Assembly (NCBI RefSeq): GCF_002104765.1
Contig: NZ_NCXM01000047.1
Location: 1-35,221 of the forward strand
Reading direction: 5' to 3'
DNA length: 35,221 nt
From: Mycolicibacterium vulneris
Lineage (GTDB): Bacteria > Actinomycetota > Actinomycetes > Mycobacteriales > Mycobacteriaceae
Notes under the pieces: generated by a model
Told to the model about the DNA's origin: nothing
Databases searched by the model: none
The model's input: the letters and a program-made list of their open reading frames with translations, nothing else
Translations under genes and position numbers: made by a program
In this document: positions 17,043-24,657 of the stretch, piece after piece
Position numbering within the stretch: the first letter of the stretch is position 1
Layout: each line of letters starts with the position of its first letter

Positions 17043-17768
17043 ATGTGGTACTGGCTGTTCAAGTACGTGCTCCTCGGCCCGCTACTGTCATTGCTGGGCC
17101 GGCCGAAAGTTGAAGGCCTAGAGCACGTTCCGAGTTCCGGGCCGGCGATTCTGGCCAGCAACCACCTGGCGGTGATGGACAGCTTCTATCTTCCGCTGGT
17201 GGTGCGGCGCCGAATCACGTTCCTGGCCAAGTCGGAATATTTCACCGGCACCGGTCTGAAGGGCTGGTTCCAGCGGTGGTTCTTCACCGCCGTCGGCCAG
17301 GTGCCGATCGACCGAACCGACGCCGACAGCGCCCAGGCCGCGTTGAACACCGCGCAGCAGGTGCTGAGCCAGGGCAAGTTGCTGGGCATGTATCCCGAGG
17401 GCACGCGGTCGCCGGACGGGCGGCTCTACAAGGGCAAGACGGGACTGGCGCGGCTGGCGCTGGAGACCGGTGTTCCGGTGATCCCGGTCGCGATGATCGG
17501 CACCAACGTCGTCAACCCGCCCGGGACGAACATGCTGCGGTTCGGCCGCGTCACCGTCCGCTTCGGCGAGCCGATGGACTTTTCCCGGTTCGACGGGCTG
17601 GCCGGCAACCGCTTCATCGAGCGGGCCGTCACCGACGAGGTGATCTACGAGCTGATGGGGCTGTCCGGCCAGGAATACGTCGACATCTACGCGGCGAGCC
17701 TAAAAAAGGGCGGTGACGACGCGGCGAACGGCCAGGCCGCGCGGATTCCCGAGACGGCCGCCGGTTAG
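17043..17768 (+). CDS. PlsC-family acyltransferase (Rv2182c type)
   Basis: This is a 1-acyl-glycerol-3-phosphate acyltransferase-like enzyme, which would add the second acyl chain in phosphatidic acid synthesis at the inner membrane. In the 241-residue product, motif I is NHLAVMDS (H-x4-D), motif II lies near FFTAVGQVPIDR and motif III is YPEGTRS. These are the catalytic and glycerol-phosphate binding blocks. The N terminus is hydrophobic (about 1-20). GAGGGAGGG just upstream of ATG 17043 is a good ribosome binding site. The acceptor lipid cannot be fixed from the sequence. The TAG (17766-17768) lies inside the target duplication of the adjacent IS481 element, which left the coding sequence whole. 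Confidence 0.88.
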   Translation: MWYWLFKYVLLGPLLSLLGRPKVEGLEHVPSSGPAILASNHLAVMDSFYLPLVVRRRITFLAKSEYFTGTGLKGWFQRWFFTAVGQVPIDRTDADSAQAALNTAQQVLSQGKLLGMYPEGTRSPDGRLYKGKTGLARLALETGVPVIPVAMIGTNVVNPPGTNMLRFGRVTVRFGEPMDFSRFDGLAGNRFIERAVTDEVIYELMGLSGQEYVDIYAASLKKGGDDAANGQAARIPETAAG

Positions 17769-17769
17769 C
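17764..17769 (+). repeat. Left target-site duplication of the IS481 element
   Basis: GTTAGC directly abuts the left end of the element; the right copy is GCTAGC at 18863-18868. The one mismatch is the third base of the last plsC codon (GGC to GGT, both Gly). The site includes the plsC stop TAG. Confidence 0.7.
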
Positions 17770-17794
17770 TGTCGTGACCTGACACGTTGTTGTC
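17770..17794 (+). repeat. Left terminal inverted repeat
   Basis: Begins TGTCGTGACC and pairs with the right end at 18838-18862: ten perfect terminal bases, then interrupted similarity with a shared GTTGTT. The inner end of the repeat overlaps the transposase stop. Confidence 0.8.
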
Positions 17795-18763
17795 AGGCAG
17801 CGAGTCGACTGATTGGTGGTCGTCCGCCGAGGGCGGAGGGGCCTCGTCGAGTGTTGTAGCGGTGAAGGAATTGGTCAAGACCGCGTCTGCGTAGGGTGCT
17901 GTTGATCCAGGGCCGGGCGTAGGCCCATTCGTTGAGCAGGGTCCGGTTGAAGCGTTCTGCTTTGCCGTTGGTCCAGGGACAGCCGGGCTTGCTGAATCGG
18001 CGTTTGAGTTGCCAGGCCGAACAAACCCAGCCCCAGTCGGTGCCGTGTCGGTAGACCAACGCGTTGTCGGTCAGTAACCGACGCACGCGCACGCCGTGGG
18101 CGGCGAACCAGGCCAGTGCCCGGTGGAGAAACCCAGCGCACGTCGGGTCCTTCTCGTCGGAGAGCACTTCGCTGTAGGCCAGCCGGGTGTAGTCATCGAT
18201 GGCGGTGTGGACGTAGTCGTAGCCGATCTTGGCCTTCTTGTGCCGGTGGGTAACTGAGACCGCGGCGTCGCGGCCGTGCAACCGCCAGCCACCGCCTGAG
18301 GGGATGCGGCCGAGCTTTTTGACGTCGACATGGACCATGGCCCCTGGCGTGGGGTGTTCGTAGCGGCTGGGGCTTCGCCGAGAGCAGCGCACCGCCTCGC
18401 CGGTGATCGGGTCGATGGCATTAGATGCGGCATCTGGTGGCGCGCCAGGATCCGCCCGACCGTCGAGGGAGTCAGATCGAGTTCGGCGGCAAGCACCACA
18501 GCGCCGCGCTTACGGCGTCGGCGGGCGGCGAGCACCTTCTGCTCGACCCGATGGCTGGTGCGGTTGGGCGTCCGGATCGGCCGTGACGAACGGTCAGCCA
18601 GCGCGGCATTGCCGCCCTGGGCATATCGGCGCAACCACTTGTACACCGTTGCCCGCGAAATCCCCAGTTGCTCAGCCACATGCGCGGCCGGCCACCCGGC
18701 GGCGACACGCTCAACGATCAGCCGACGAGCGAACACATTGGTACGGGCGTTAGCGTGAGACAC
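17793..18763 (-). pseudogene. IS481-family transposase, broken by a frameshift
   Basis: The gene starts at GTG 18763 with AGGAGG 7 nt upstream and encodes an N-terminal helix-turn-helix (AEQLGISRATVYKWLRRY) and a second winged-helix part. Near 18420-18423 the frame changes. The remainder, the rve-type DDE integrase domain, reads on in another frame from HPTPGAMVHVDVKKLG to the end. Asp residues (VHVDVKK, TDNALVY) and Glu (NGKAERFNRT) make the DDE set. Start to stop is 971 nt, one base short of 324 codons, which points to a single-base deletion. IS481 transposases are normally one frame, so this copy is probably inactive unless frameshifting or a base-calling error is involved. Confidence 0.88.
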
Positions 18764-18837
18764 AAGGACCTCCTACGGGTGAATGCCAGACACATCCACT
18801 CCGTCAGGAGGTCCGCCCACTTTCAAGCAGGCACGCC

Positions 18838-18862
18838 GTTAACAACCTCCCGGGTCACGACA
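18838..18862 (-). repeat. Right terminal inverted repeat
   Basis: Read on the minus strand it begins TGTCGTGACC, identical to the left end for the first 10 bases. It lies about 75 nt upstream of the transposase start, leaving room for the transposase promoter. Confidence 0.8.
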
Positions 18863-18868
18863 GCTAGC
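18863..18868 (+). repeat. Right target-site duplication of the IS481 element
   Basis: GCTAGC, abutting the right end of the element. It contains the TAG stop (minus strand, 18866-18864) of the mptC-type gene. Confidence 0.7.
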
Positions 18869-20144
18869 CGACAGCGGTAACCGGTGCCAGCGGCTGCGGG
18901 GCGGCATCCCGCGCAACTCCTCGGGCCGTGACGGTGACTCCCACCGTGACCACGACCGCCAGCGCCCACCAGACGTAGGACATCCCGGCCAGCTGACGCC
19001 ACCAGACCGCGCTGGCCTCGTGGTGCTTGGGCAGCAGGTCGATCGGCGACCATCGCATCAACGCCACCCCGATGACGCTGACCACCATCAGCGCCGCGTT
19101 GCGGCGCCGCCAGCCCAAAATCCCCGTCACCAGCACCGCCGGCAGCACCCAGACCCAGTGGTGCGACCAGGACACCGGGGACACCACCAGCCCGAACAGC
19201 GCGACGCACACCAGCGCGAGCGTGGGCTCGTCGGCGTGCAGCACCCGTCGCATCGCCCAGACCGTCACGGCCAGCACCAGCAGCGACGCGGCCACCCAGA
19301 GCAGGGACCGTTCCTGCTGTCCCAGCCCCAGCCGGGCCAGCGCGCCGGCGATGTTCTGGTCGGTGTTCAACGACGCCGAACCGATCCGGTCGGTGTGGAG
19401 CAGGGTGTGCGTCCAGTACTCCCACGAGTCGTTCCAGGCCAGCGCGAAGCCCAGCAGCGTCGACCCCACGAACGACGCCAGCGCGGTCAGCGCCGCGCGG
19501 GTGTCGCGCCGCAGCAGGAAATAGAGCAGGAACACGGCCGGGGTCAGCTTCAGCGCCATGCCCACGCCCAGCAGCAGCCCGCGCGGCCATGGCGTGCGCC
19601 GCGGCACGCAGTCGGCGATCACCAGCGTCATCAGCACCACGTTGATCTGGCCGAAGGCGAAGTTCGAGCTGATCGGTTCCAGCCAGACCGTCGCCGCGGC
19701 CGCCGCGACGATCGCCAGCCACCACCGGCGCAGCCAGGCCGGGCCGGGCAGGGCCGTCGAGGCGCTCCAGACGTCCAGGCGGGTCAGCACGATCACGGTC
19801 GACACGACCAGTAGCACCAGCGTCAATGCGGTGATCACGACGCTGGCGGTGGGCATGTGCATCCAGGCGAACGGGCAGAACACGATGGCGGCCAGCGGCG
19901 GATAGGTGAACGGCAGATCCACGATCGGCGTGTGGAACAGCACGTCGCCGCGGTACAGCGGATGGCCGTCCATCCAGGCCCGGGCGCCCATCTGATAGAC
20001 GTCGATGTCGATGCGATAGGGCGTGTGCCCGAACAGCTGCCACGCCGCATAACTCAGCCCCGCGGCGGCCACCAGCCAAGCCAGCCCCCACCACAGCGCC
20101 CAGCCGGGTCGATTGCCCACGCCGGGCGCCTGCCGTGTACTCAT
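18864..20144 (-). CDS. mptC: Polyprenol-phosphomannose alpha-1,2-mannosyltransferase (MptC type)
   Basis: Orthologue of Rv2181, a GT-C family membrane mannosyltransferase. It adds alpha-1,2-mannose branches to the mannan core of lipomannan/lipoarabinomannan (and, reported in M. tuberculosis, mannose caps), using polyprenyl-phosphate mannose on the periplasmic side. The product has about ten hydrophobic helices. The early loop RIDIDVYQMGARAWMDG carries the acidic pair typical of the GT87 group, and later SHHWVW and PIDLLP segments are present. Start ATG 20144 (426 residues) follows the orthologue; an in-frame TTG at 20153 is possible. TACGCT 10 nt upstream would give a very short leader. Its stop lies in the duplicated target of the IS481 element. 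Confidence 0.87.
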   Translation of the reverse strand: MSTRQAPGVGNRPGWALWWGLAWLVAAAGLSYAAWQLFGHTPYRIDIDVYQMGARAWMDGHPLYRGDVLFHTPIVDLPFTYPPLAAIVFCPFAWMHMPTASVVITALTLVLLVVSTVIVLTRLDVWSASTALPGPAWLRRWWLAIVAAAAATVWLEPISSNFAFGQINVVLMTLVIADCVPRRTPWPRGLLLGVGMALKLTPAVFLLYFLLRRDTRAALTALASFVGSTLLGFALAWNDSWEYWTHTLLHTDRIGSASLNTDQNIAGALARLGLGQQERSLLWVAASLLVLAVTVWAMRRVLHADEPTLALVCVALFGLVVSPVSWSHHWVWVLPAVLVTGILGWRRRNAALMVVSVIGVALMRWSPIDLLPKHHEASAVWWRQLAGMSYVWWALAVVVTVGVTVTARGVARDAAPQPLAPVTAVG

Positions 20145-20154
20145 GTCGCACAAC

Positions 20155-20160
20155 AGCGTA
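20155..20160 (-). promoter_or_regulatory. Possible -10 of the mptC-type gene
   Basis: TACGCT on the minus strand ends 10 nt before ATG 20144 and would give a leader of only 3-4 nt. It shares the 93-bp divergent gap with the next gene's promoter. Confidence 0.4.
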
Positions 20161-20225
20161 ATGGGTACCCGGGCCCCGACCCGCCTGGTGCAGCGCGGGT
20201 CCCACGGGCCAGGCGCAGACAGGCG

Positions 20226-20231
20226 TACGTT
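20226..20231 (+). promoter_or_regulatory. -10 element, leaderless start of the Rv2180c-type gene
   Basis: TACGTT ends 6 nt before GTG 20238, so transcription would begin at the start codon itself. Confidence 0.5.
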
Positions 20232-20237
20232 TCAAGA

Positions 20238-21122
20238 GTGCTCCATTCGTTCGTGGCCGAGGTGACCCGATGGTTCACACACGACATCCACGCCAGTGGC
20301 CACCTGCCGCTGCTGTGCTGTCTGGTCGCCTTCATCCTGACGTTTTTCGTCACGCGAACGTTCGTGCGGTTCATCCGCCATCACGCCACCACCGGCCGGC
20401 CGAGGCGGTGGTGGCACCCGCGCAACGTCCACGTCGGTGGCGTGCACATCCACCATGTGACCTTCGGGGTGGTCTTGACCCTGATCTCCGGCCTGATGCT
20501 GGTCACGCTGTCCATCGACGGTCACGAACCCGAGTTCATCGTTGCCGCAACGCTGTTCGGCATCGGCGCCGCCCTGGTCCTGGACGAGTATGCGTTGATC
20601 CTGCACCTGTCCGACGTCTACTGGTCCGAGGACGGCCGCACCTCGGTGGACGCGGTGTTCGCCGCGGTGGCGGTGGCCGGGCTGTTGATCATGGGCCTGC
20701 ACCCGCTGATGTTCTTCCTGCCGATCTGGCACGGCGTCGACTCGACGGTGCTGCGGGCGGTGGTGGCCAGCGCCATGGCGTTGACCTTGCCGCTGGCCGT
20801 CGTGGTGGTGCTCAAGGGCAAGGTGTGGACCGGCCTGCTGGGCATGTTCCTGGTCGTCCTGCTGGTCATCGGGGCGATCCGGCTGTCGCGTCCGCACGCC
20901 CCCTGGGCCCGGTGGCGATACTCCAGGCAACCGGAAAAGATGCGCCGCGCGCTGCAACGTGAGCGGCGGCTGCGGCGCCCGGTGGTGCGGGCCAAGCTGT
21001 ATTTGCAGTGCGCCATCGCCGGCACACCGCGGTTGCCCGACGAACGCACCGTCGACGCCACGCTCGACCACGAGGTCCACCCCGCGCCGGCGCCCACCGG
21101 CCCCATCCTGATTAGCCGGTAA
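20238..21122 (+). CDS. Conserved integral membrane protein (Rv2180c type)
   Basis: A 294-residue membrane protein of unknown function. About six hydrophobic segments are visible (near 24-40, 78-95, 100-120, 139-160, 178-195, 200-216 from GTG 20238). A His-rich stretch before the second helix, RNVHVGGVHIHHVTFG, looks able to bind metal. The C-terminal 70 residues are basic and cytoplasm-like. GTG 20238 is supported by the leaderless -10; the frame is open far upstream, but that part is antisense to the mptC-type gene. It is divergent from the mannosyltransferase gene, which suggests, without proving, a role in envelope glycolipid assembly. Confidence 0.78.
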   Translation: MLHSFVAEVTRWFTHDIHASGHLPLLCCLVAFILTFFVTRTFVRFIRHHATTGRPRRWWHPRNVHVGGVHIHHVTFGVVLTLISGLMLVTLSIDGHEPEFIVAATLFGIGAALVLDEYALILHLSDVYWSEDGRTSVDAVFAAVAVAGLLIMGLHPLMFFLPIWHGVDSTVLRAVVASAMALTLPLAVVVVLKGKVWTGLLGMFLVVLLVIGAIRLSRPHAPWARWRYSRQPEKMRRALQRERRLRRPVVRAKLYLQCAIAGTPRLPDERTVDATLDHEVHPAPAPTGPILISR

Positions 21123-21189
21123 CTCGCGTCCCCAGGGCCGATGGACCGGCTCCTCATTCGTGCCGTGCCGGCACTCATCGTCGCCGGTC

Positions 21190-21195
21190 TAGGCT
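21190..21195 (+). promoter_or_regulatory. -10 element, leaderless start of the exoribonuclease gene
   Basis: TAGGCT ends 7 nt before GTG 21203, the leaderless spacing. Confidence 0.5.
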
Positions 21196-21202
21196 GTCTC
21201 CG

Positions 21203-21697
21203 GTGCGGTATTTCTACGACACCGAATTCATCGAGGACGGCCGCACCATCGAGCTGATCTCGATCGGGGTGGTAGCCGAAGACGGCCGCGAATACTACGC
21301 GGTGTCCACGGAATTCGACCCCGAGCGCGCCGGGCCCTGGGTGCGCGCCAACGTGCTGCCCAAGTTGCCGCCGCCGGCGTCGCAGCTGTGGCGCTCGCGC
21401 CGCCAGATCCGCGAAGACCTGGAGGGCTTCTTCGGCCTGAATTCTGGGCAGGCGGCGCCTGAACCGATCGAACTGTGGGCCTGGGTGGCGGCGTACGACC
21501 ACGTGGCCTTGTGCCAGCTGTGGGGGACCATGCCGGAGCTGCCGCGATCCATCCCTCGTTTCACCCGCGAGCTGCGGCAACTGTGGGAAGACCGGGGCAG
21601 CCCGCGGATGCCGCCGCGGCCGTCCGATGCGCACGATGCGCTGGTCGACGCGCGCGATCAGCTCCGCAGATACCGGCTCATCACGTCCGGGGACTGA
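21203..21697 (+). CDS. DEDD-type 3'-5' exoribonuclease (Rv2179c type)
   Basis: A 164-residue exonuclease of the RNase H-like DEDD class. Motifs seen are YDTEF with the first acidic pair near residues 5-7, the AAYDHVALCQLWG region with the next Asp, and HDALVDARDQ with the final His/Asp set. The M. tuberculosis orthologue Rv2179c has been described as a metal-dependent 3'-5' exoribonuclease. Its likely cytoplasmic role is RNA trimming. The product is short, a bare catalytic domain. GTG 21203 fits the leaderless promoter. It is followed by aroG after 85 bases with a separate promoter. Confidence 0.85.
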   Translation: MRYFYDTEFIEDGRTIELISIGVVAEDGREYYAVSTEFDPERAGPWVRANVLPKLPPPASQLWRSRRQIREDLEGFFGLNSGQAAPEPIELWAWVAAYDHVALCQLWGTMPELPRSIPRFTRELRQLWEDRGSPRMPPRPSDAHDALVDARDQLRRYRLITSGD

Positions 21698-21770
21698 GCC
21701 GGCGGGCGGATGGGCCCGCAGAGTCGAGTTCGCGCAGATCAACCCTGACCTGCGGCGTCCGTGCCCCAGT

Positions 21771-21776
21771 TAAGAT
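21771..21776 (+). promoter_or_regulatory. -10 element, leaderless start of aroG
   Basis: TAAGAT ends 6 nt before ATG 21783, placing the likely transcription start on the A of the start codon. Confidence 0.55.
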
Positions 21777-21782
21777 GAACCG

Positions 21783-23171
21783 ATGAACTGGACCGTCGAC
21801 ATACCGATCGATCAGCTGCCGCCGCTGCCGCCGCTGCCGACCGATCTGCGGGCGCGGTTGGACGCCGCACTGGCCAAACCGGCCGCCCAGCAGCCCAGCT
21901 GGCCCGCCGACCGGGCGAGGGCGATGCGCACGGTCCTGGAGAGCGTGCCGCCGGTGACGGTGCCGTCGGAGATTGTCCTGTTGCAGGAGCAGCTGGCCCA
22001 GGTAGCGCGGGGCGAGGCGTTCCTGCTGCAAGGCGGCGATTGCGCGGAGACGTTCACCGAGAACACCGAACCCCACATTCGCGGCAATGTGCGCACCCTG
22101 CTGCAGATGGCGGTGGTGCTGACTTACGGCTCGAGTCTGCCGGTGGTCAAGGTGGCCCGCATCGCCGGGCAGTACGCCAAGCCGCGGTCGGCCGACATCG
22201 ACGCGCTGGGGTTGAAGTCCTATCGCGGCGACATGATCAACGGCTTCGCCCCGGACGCCGCCGTGCGCGAGCATGACCCGTCGCGGTTGGTGCGCGCCTA
22301 CGCCAACGCCAGCGCGGCGATGAATCTGGTTCGGGCGCTGACGTCTTCGGGATTGGCCTCGCTGCACCTGGTGCACGACTGGAACCGCGAATTCGTCCGG
22401 ACCTCCCCGGCCGGCGCCCGGTACGAGGCGCTGGCCACCGAGATCGACCGCGGCCTGCGCTTCATGAGCGCCTGCGGCGTGGCCGACCGCAACCTGCAGA
22501 CCGCCGAGATCTACGCCAGCCACGAGGCTTTGGTGCTCGACTACGAGCGGTCCATGCTGCGCCTGTCCGAAAGCGACAGCGGCGAACCGCAGCTGTACGA
22601 CCTGTCGGCGCACACCGTGTGGATCGGTGAGCGGACCCGTCAGCTGGACGGCGCGCACATCGCATTCGCGGAGGTGATCGCCAACCCGATCGGCGTCAAG
22701 ATCGGCCCGACGATCACCCCGGAGCTGGCCGTCGAGTACGTCGAGCGGCTCGACCCGCACAACAAGCCCGGCCGGCTGACGCTGGTGAGCAGGATGGGCA
22801 ACAACAAGGTGCGCGATCTGCTGCCCCCGATCGTGGAGAAGGTCCAGGCCACCGGTCACCAGGTGATCTGGCAGTGCGACCCGATGCACGGCAACACCCA
22901 CGAGTCGTCCAACGGTTACAAGACCCGCCACTTCGACCGCATCGTCGACGAGGTGCAGGGGTTCTTCGAGGTGCACCGCGCGCTGGGCACCCACCCGGGC
23001 GGCATCCACGTGGAGATCACCGGCGACAACGTCACCGAGTGTCTGGGTGGGGCGCAAGACATTTCGGACACCGACTTGGTCGGCCGCTACGAAACCGCCT
23101 GCGACCCACGGCTGAACACCCAACAGTCGCTGGAATTGGCCTTCCTCGTCGCGGAGATGCTGCGCGACTAG
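21783..23171 (+). CDS. aroG: Class II DAHP synthase AroG
   Basis: AroG condenses phosphoenolpyruvate and erythrose 4-phosphate to DAHP, the entry step of the shikimate pathway. The 462-residue product is the plant-like type II enzyme. It has the N-terminal extension, LLQGGDCAETF with the metal-binding Cys near residue 87, the KPRSAD segment, PLP-free TIM-barrel blocks such as WIGERTR, and QCDPMHGNTH with metal ligands. In M. tuberculosis this enzyme also activates chorismate mutase by complex formation and binds aromatic amino acids as inhibitors. The mRNA is probably leaderless. The stop TAG shares the CTAG at 23168-23171 with the stop of the convergent monooxygenase gene. Confidence 0.96.
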   Translation: MNWTVDIPIDQLPPLPPLPTDLRARLDAALAKPAAQQPSWPADRARAMRTVLESVPPVTVPSEIVLLQEQLAQVARGEAFLLQGGDCAETFTENTEPHIRGNVRTLLQMAVVLTYGSSLPVVKVARIAGQYAKPRSADIDALGLKSYRGDMINGFAPDAAVREHDPSRLVRAYANASAAMNLVRALTSSGLASLHLVHDWNREFVRTSPAGARYEALATEIDRGLRFMSACGVADRNLQTAEIYASHEALVLDYERSMLRLSESDSGEPQLYDLSAHTVWIGERTRQLDGAHIAFAEVIANPIGVKIGPTITPELAVEYVERLDPHNKPGRLTLVSRMGNNKVRDLLPPIVEKVQATGHQVIWQCDPMHGNTHESSNGYKTRHFDRIVDEVQGFFEVHRALGTHPGGIHVEITGDNVTECLGGAQDISDTDLVGRYETACDPRLNTQQSLELAFLVAEMLRD

Positions 23172-24511
23172 CGGCGCACCGAAAGCCGCTCCCTTTGTGG
23201 GCTCGACTGCGCGACCGGAGCCGTGGCCGCGTGGCGTTGTTGCCGCGTGAACCGGGCTCGTAGGTTCCCCCACACGATGCGCGGCAGCAGGGCGGGCGCT
23301 CGGAGCCGCGACGGCGGGTCGATGAAGTTGGAGACTCGAAAGAAGCGCTCGGTCAGGACCATGTCCTGGGTTGCGGCGTTCAGCGCCGCCCTGGACATCC
23401 AGCCCTGCAGTCGCTGCCGGATCCCGCGTGGCCGGTAGACGCCGGAGGTGGTCCGGTCTCTGGTCCGATTGGCGGCCCATGTCTCGCCGATGTACTGGGC
23501 CGTCGCCCGGAAAAAGCGCTGTGCCAGGTGCGCATCTCCCGCGCGCAGACAATCGCGCAGGGTCAGTGCCTCCAGCGCGGCGATAGTCATGCCTTGGCCG
23601 TAGGTCGGATCGAGACTGCATAACGCGTCGCCGATCACCAGCAACCCCGAAGGGAATTCGGCCAGCTGGTCGTAGCGTCGCGCGTCGAAATCGGTTGGCG
23701 GCTCGCCGCCGTCGGCCGGCACGCCGATCGCCAGCATGAACGTGTCGTGCTCGTTGGCAAGCAACAAACCGCCCGGCCTGCCGCCCCCGGGGTTGAACAT
23801 CACCAGCCGCTGGGCGATCGATCCCTCGGGGATGCTCAGCTGTTGGCTCGCATAGCCGATTCTGGCCACCGCCCGGGCCTCGGTTGGCCGTTCGTACCCC
23901 AGGCTCTCCAAGAACGCCGGGGTGCGCGCCCCGCGCCCCATGGCGTCCACCACCAGATCGGCGTCCACCGCCCTAAGAAAACCGTTGTAGCGCCGGGTGA
24001 TTCGGACACCGTTGACGATGTCCGCGGTGGTGAGAAGCCCGGACACGTCGTGCCCGTCGAGGAACGTCACATTGGGCAGCGCCTTGACCCGCCGGCGCAG
24101 GTGGAACTCCATGAACGGCAGGGTCGTCATATAGAGCGCCAACGCATCCGGATCGCTGAACGCGCCCGAGTGTTTCAGCTCGTAGCGCCCGACACGCACG
24201 TAGAACCGCGACAGATCGCCGTCGTCGACGACAACGGCCCCTGCCCTGGACAGGTCCTCGAGCAGGCCGGGAAACAGTTCGTCCAGCACCTGCAGGCCGC
24301 GGCTGTGGAAGTTGTGCGCGTGGCGGCCTTGGGGGAGGCCCCTGCGATGGCACGGGTGGTCGGGCAACCTGTCCCGCTCGACCACGCTGACCGAATCGTA
24401 GAACTCCGAAAGCACGCGCGCAGCAAGCAAACCCGCCATTCCGGCACCTAGTACGATCGCGTGCTCGCCGAGCCGGTTCGGCGAGTCGACGTCATGCAGT
24501 GCCGGACCCAT
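23168..24511 (-). CDS. FAD-dependent monooxygenase-like protein, probable internal deletion
   Basis: A flavoprotein hydroxylase-like product. The N terminus has the FAD-binding dinucleotide motif VLGAGMAGLLAARVL. A QGRHAHNFHSRG segment follows, then a middle GRGARTP, and the second FAD motif GDALCSLDPTYGQGM. From ATG 24511 it has 447 residues; a longer frame to 24694 begins in low-complexity sequence and is less likely. Relatives I remember have about 40-50 residues between the equivalent of GEPPTDFD and RYDQL; here they are joined directly (near 23683), suggesting an in-frame deletion in the substrate-domain region. Function is unknown. It occupies the aroG-pknL junction where H37Rv has an IS1558-type transposase, so this is an accessory site. 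Confidence 0.75.
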   Translation of the reverse strand: MGPALHDVDSPNRLGEHAIVLGAGMAGLLAARVLSEFYDSVSVVERDRLPDHPCHRRGLPQGRHAHNFHSRGLQVLDELFPGLLEDLSRAGAVVVDDGDLSRFYVRVGRYELKHSGAFSDPDALALYMTTLPFMEFHLRRRVKALPNVTFLDGHDVSGLLTTADIVNGVRITRRYNGFLRAVDADLVVDAMGRGARTPAFLESLGYERPTEARAVARIGYASQQLSIPEGSIAQRLVMFNPGGGRPGGLLLANEHDTFMLAIGVPADGGEPPTDFDARRYDQLAEFPSGLLVIGDALCSLDPTYGQGMTIAALEALTLRDCLRAGDAHLAQRFFRATAQYIGETWAANRTRDRTTSGVYRPRGIRQRLQGWMSRAALNAATQDMVLTERFFRVSNFIDPPSRLRAPALLPRIVWGNLRARFTRQQRHAATAPVAQSSPQRERLSVRR

Positions 24512-24530
24512 GCAGAACCACGGTACACCA

Positions 24531-24553
24531 AAACTAAGAAAACTAAGAAAACT
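24531..24553 (-). repeat. Tandem 9-bp repeat upstream of the monooxygenase gene
   Basis: AAACTAAGA occurs twice in tandem (24531-24539, 24540-24548), followed by a partial third AAACT. This AT-rich patch is 20-43 nt upstream of ATG 24511 in otherwise GC-rich DNA. It could be promoter or operator sequence for the monooxygenase gene, or replication slippage. Confidence 0.6.
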
Positions 24554-24657
24554 TTGTGATTGGCTTAAGATTCGTGTCGTTGGGAGCGCGGTCGGCTCGC
24601 CGGGGTCGTGGCCGCCGGGCGGCGCATCCTTGCCGGCATACGGCGGCGCCCGGCCCG

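Larger units (their letters stand above)
17770..18862. mobile_element. IS481-family insertion sequence, 1093 bp
   Basis: The element is bounded by terminal inverted repeats that begin TGTCGTGACC at 17770 and end GGTCACGACA at 18862. Over 25 bp the repeats agree at most positions, including a GTTGTT block at positions 17-22. It contains one minus-strand transposase gene with a +/-1 frame break. The flanks carry a 6-bp duplication of G(T/C)TAGC, matching the NCTAGN target described for Bordetella IS481. The element lies exactly between the convergent plsC-type and mptC-type genes and interrupts neither. Confidence 0.9.

Noticed and set aside
21681..23621. 646-codon open frame antisense to aroG
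   Set aside because: Covers the whole of aroG in antisense, is low in complexity, and has no recognisable domain. AroG is certain on the other strand.
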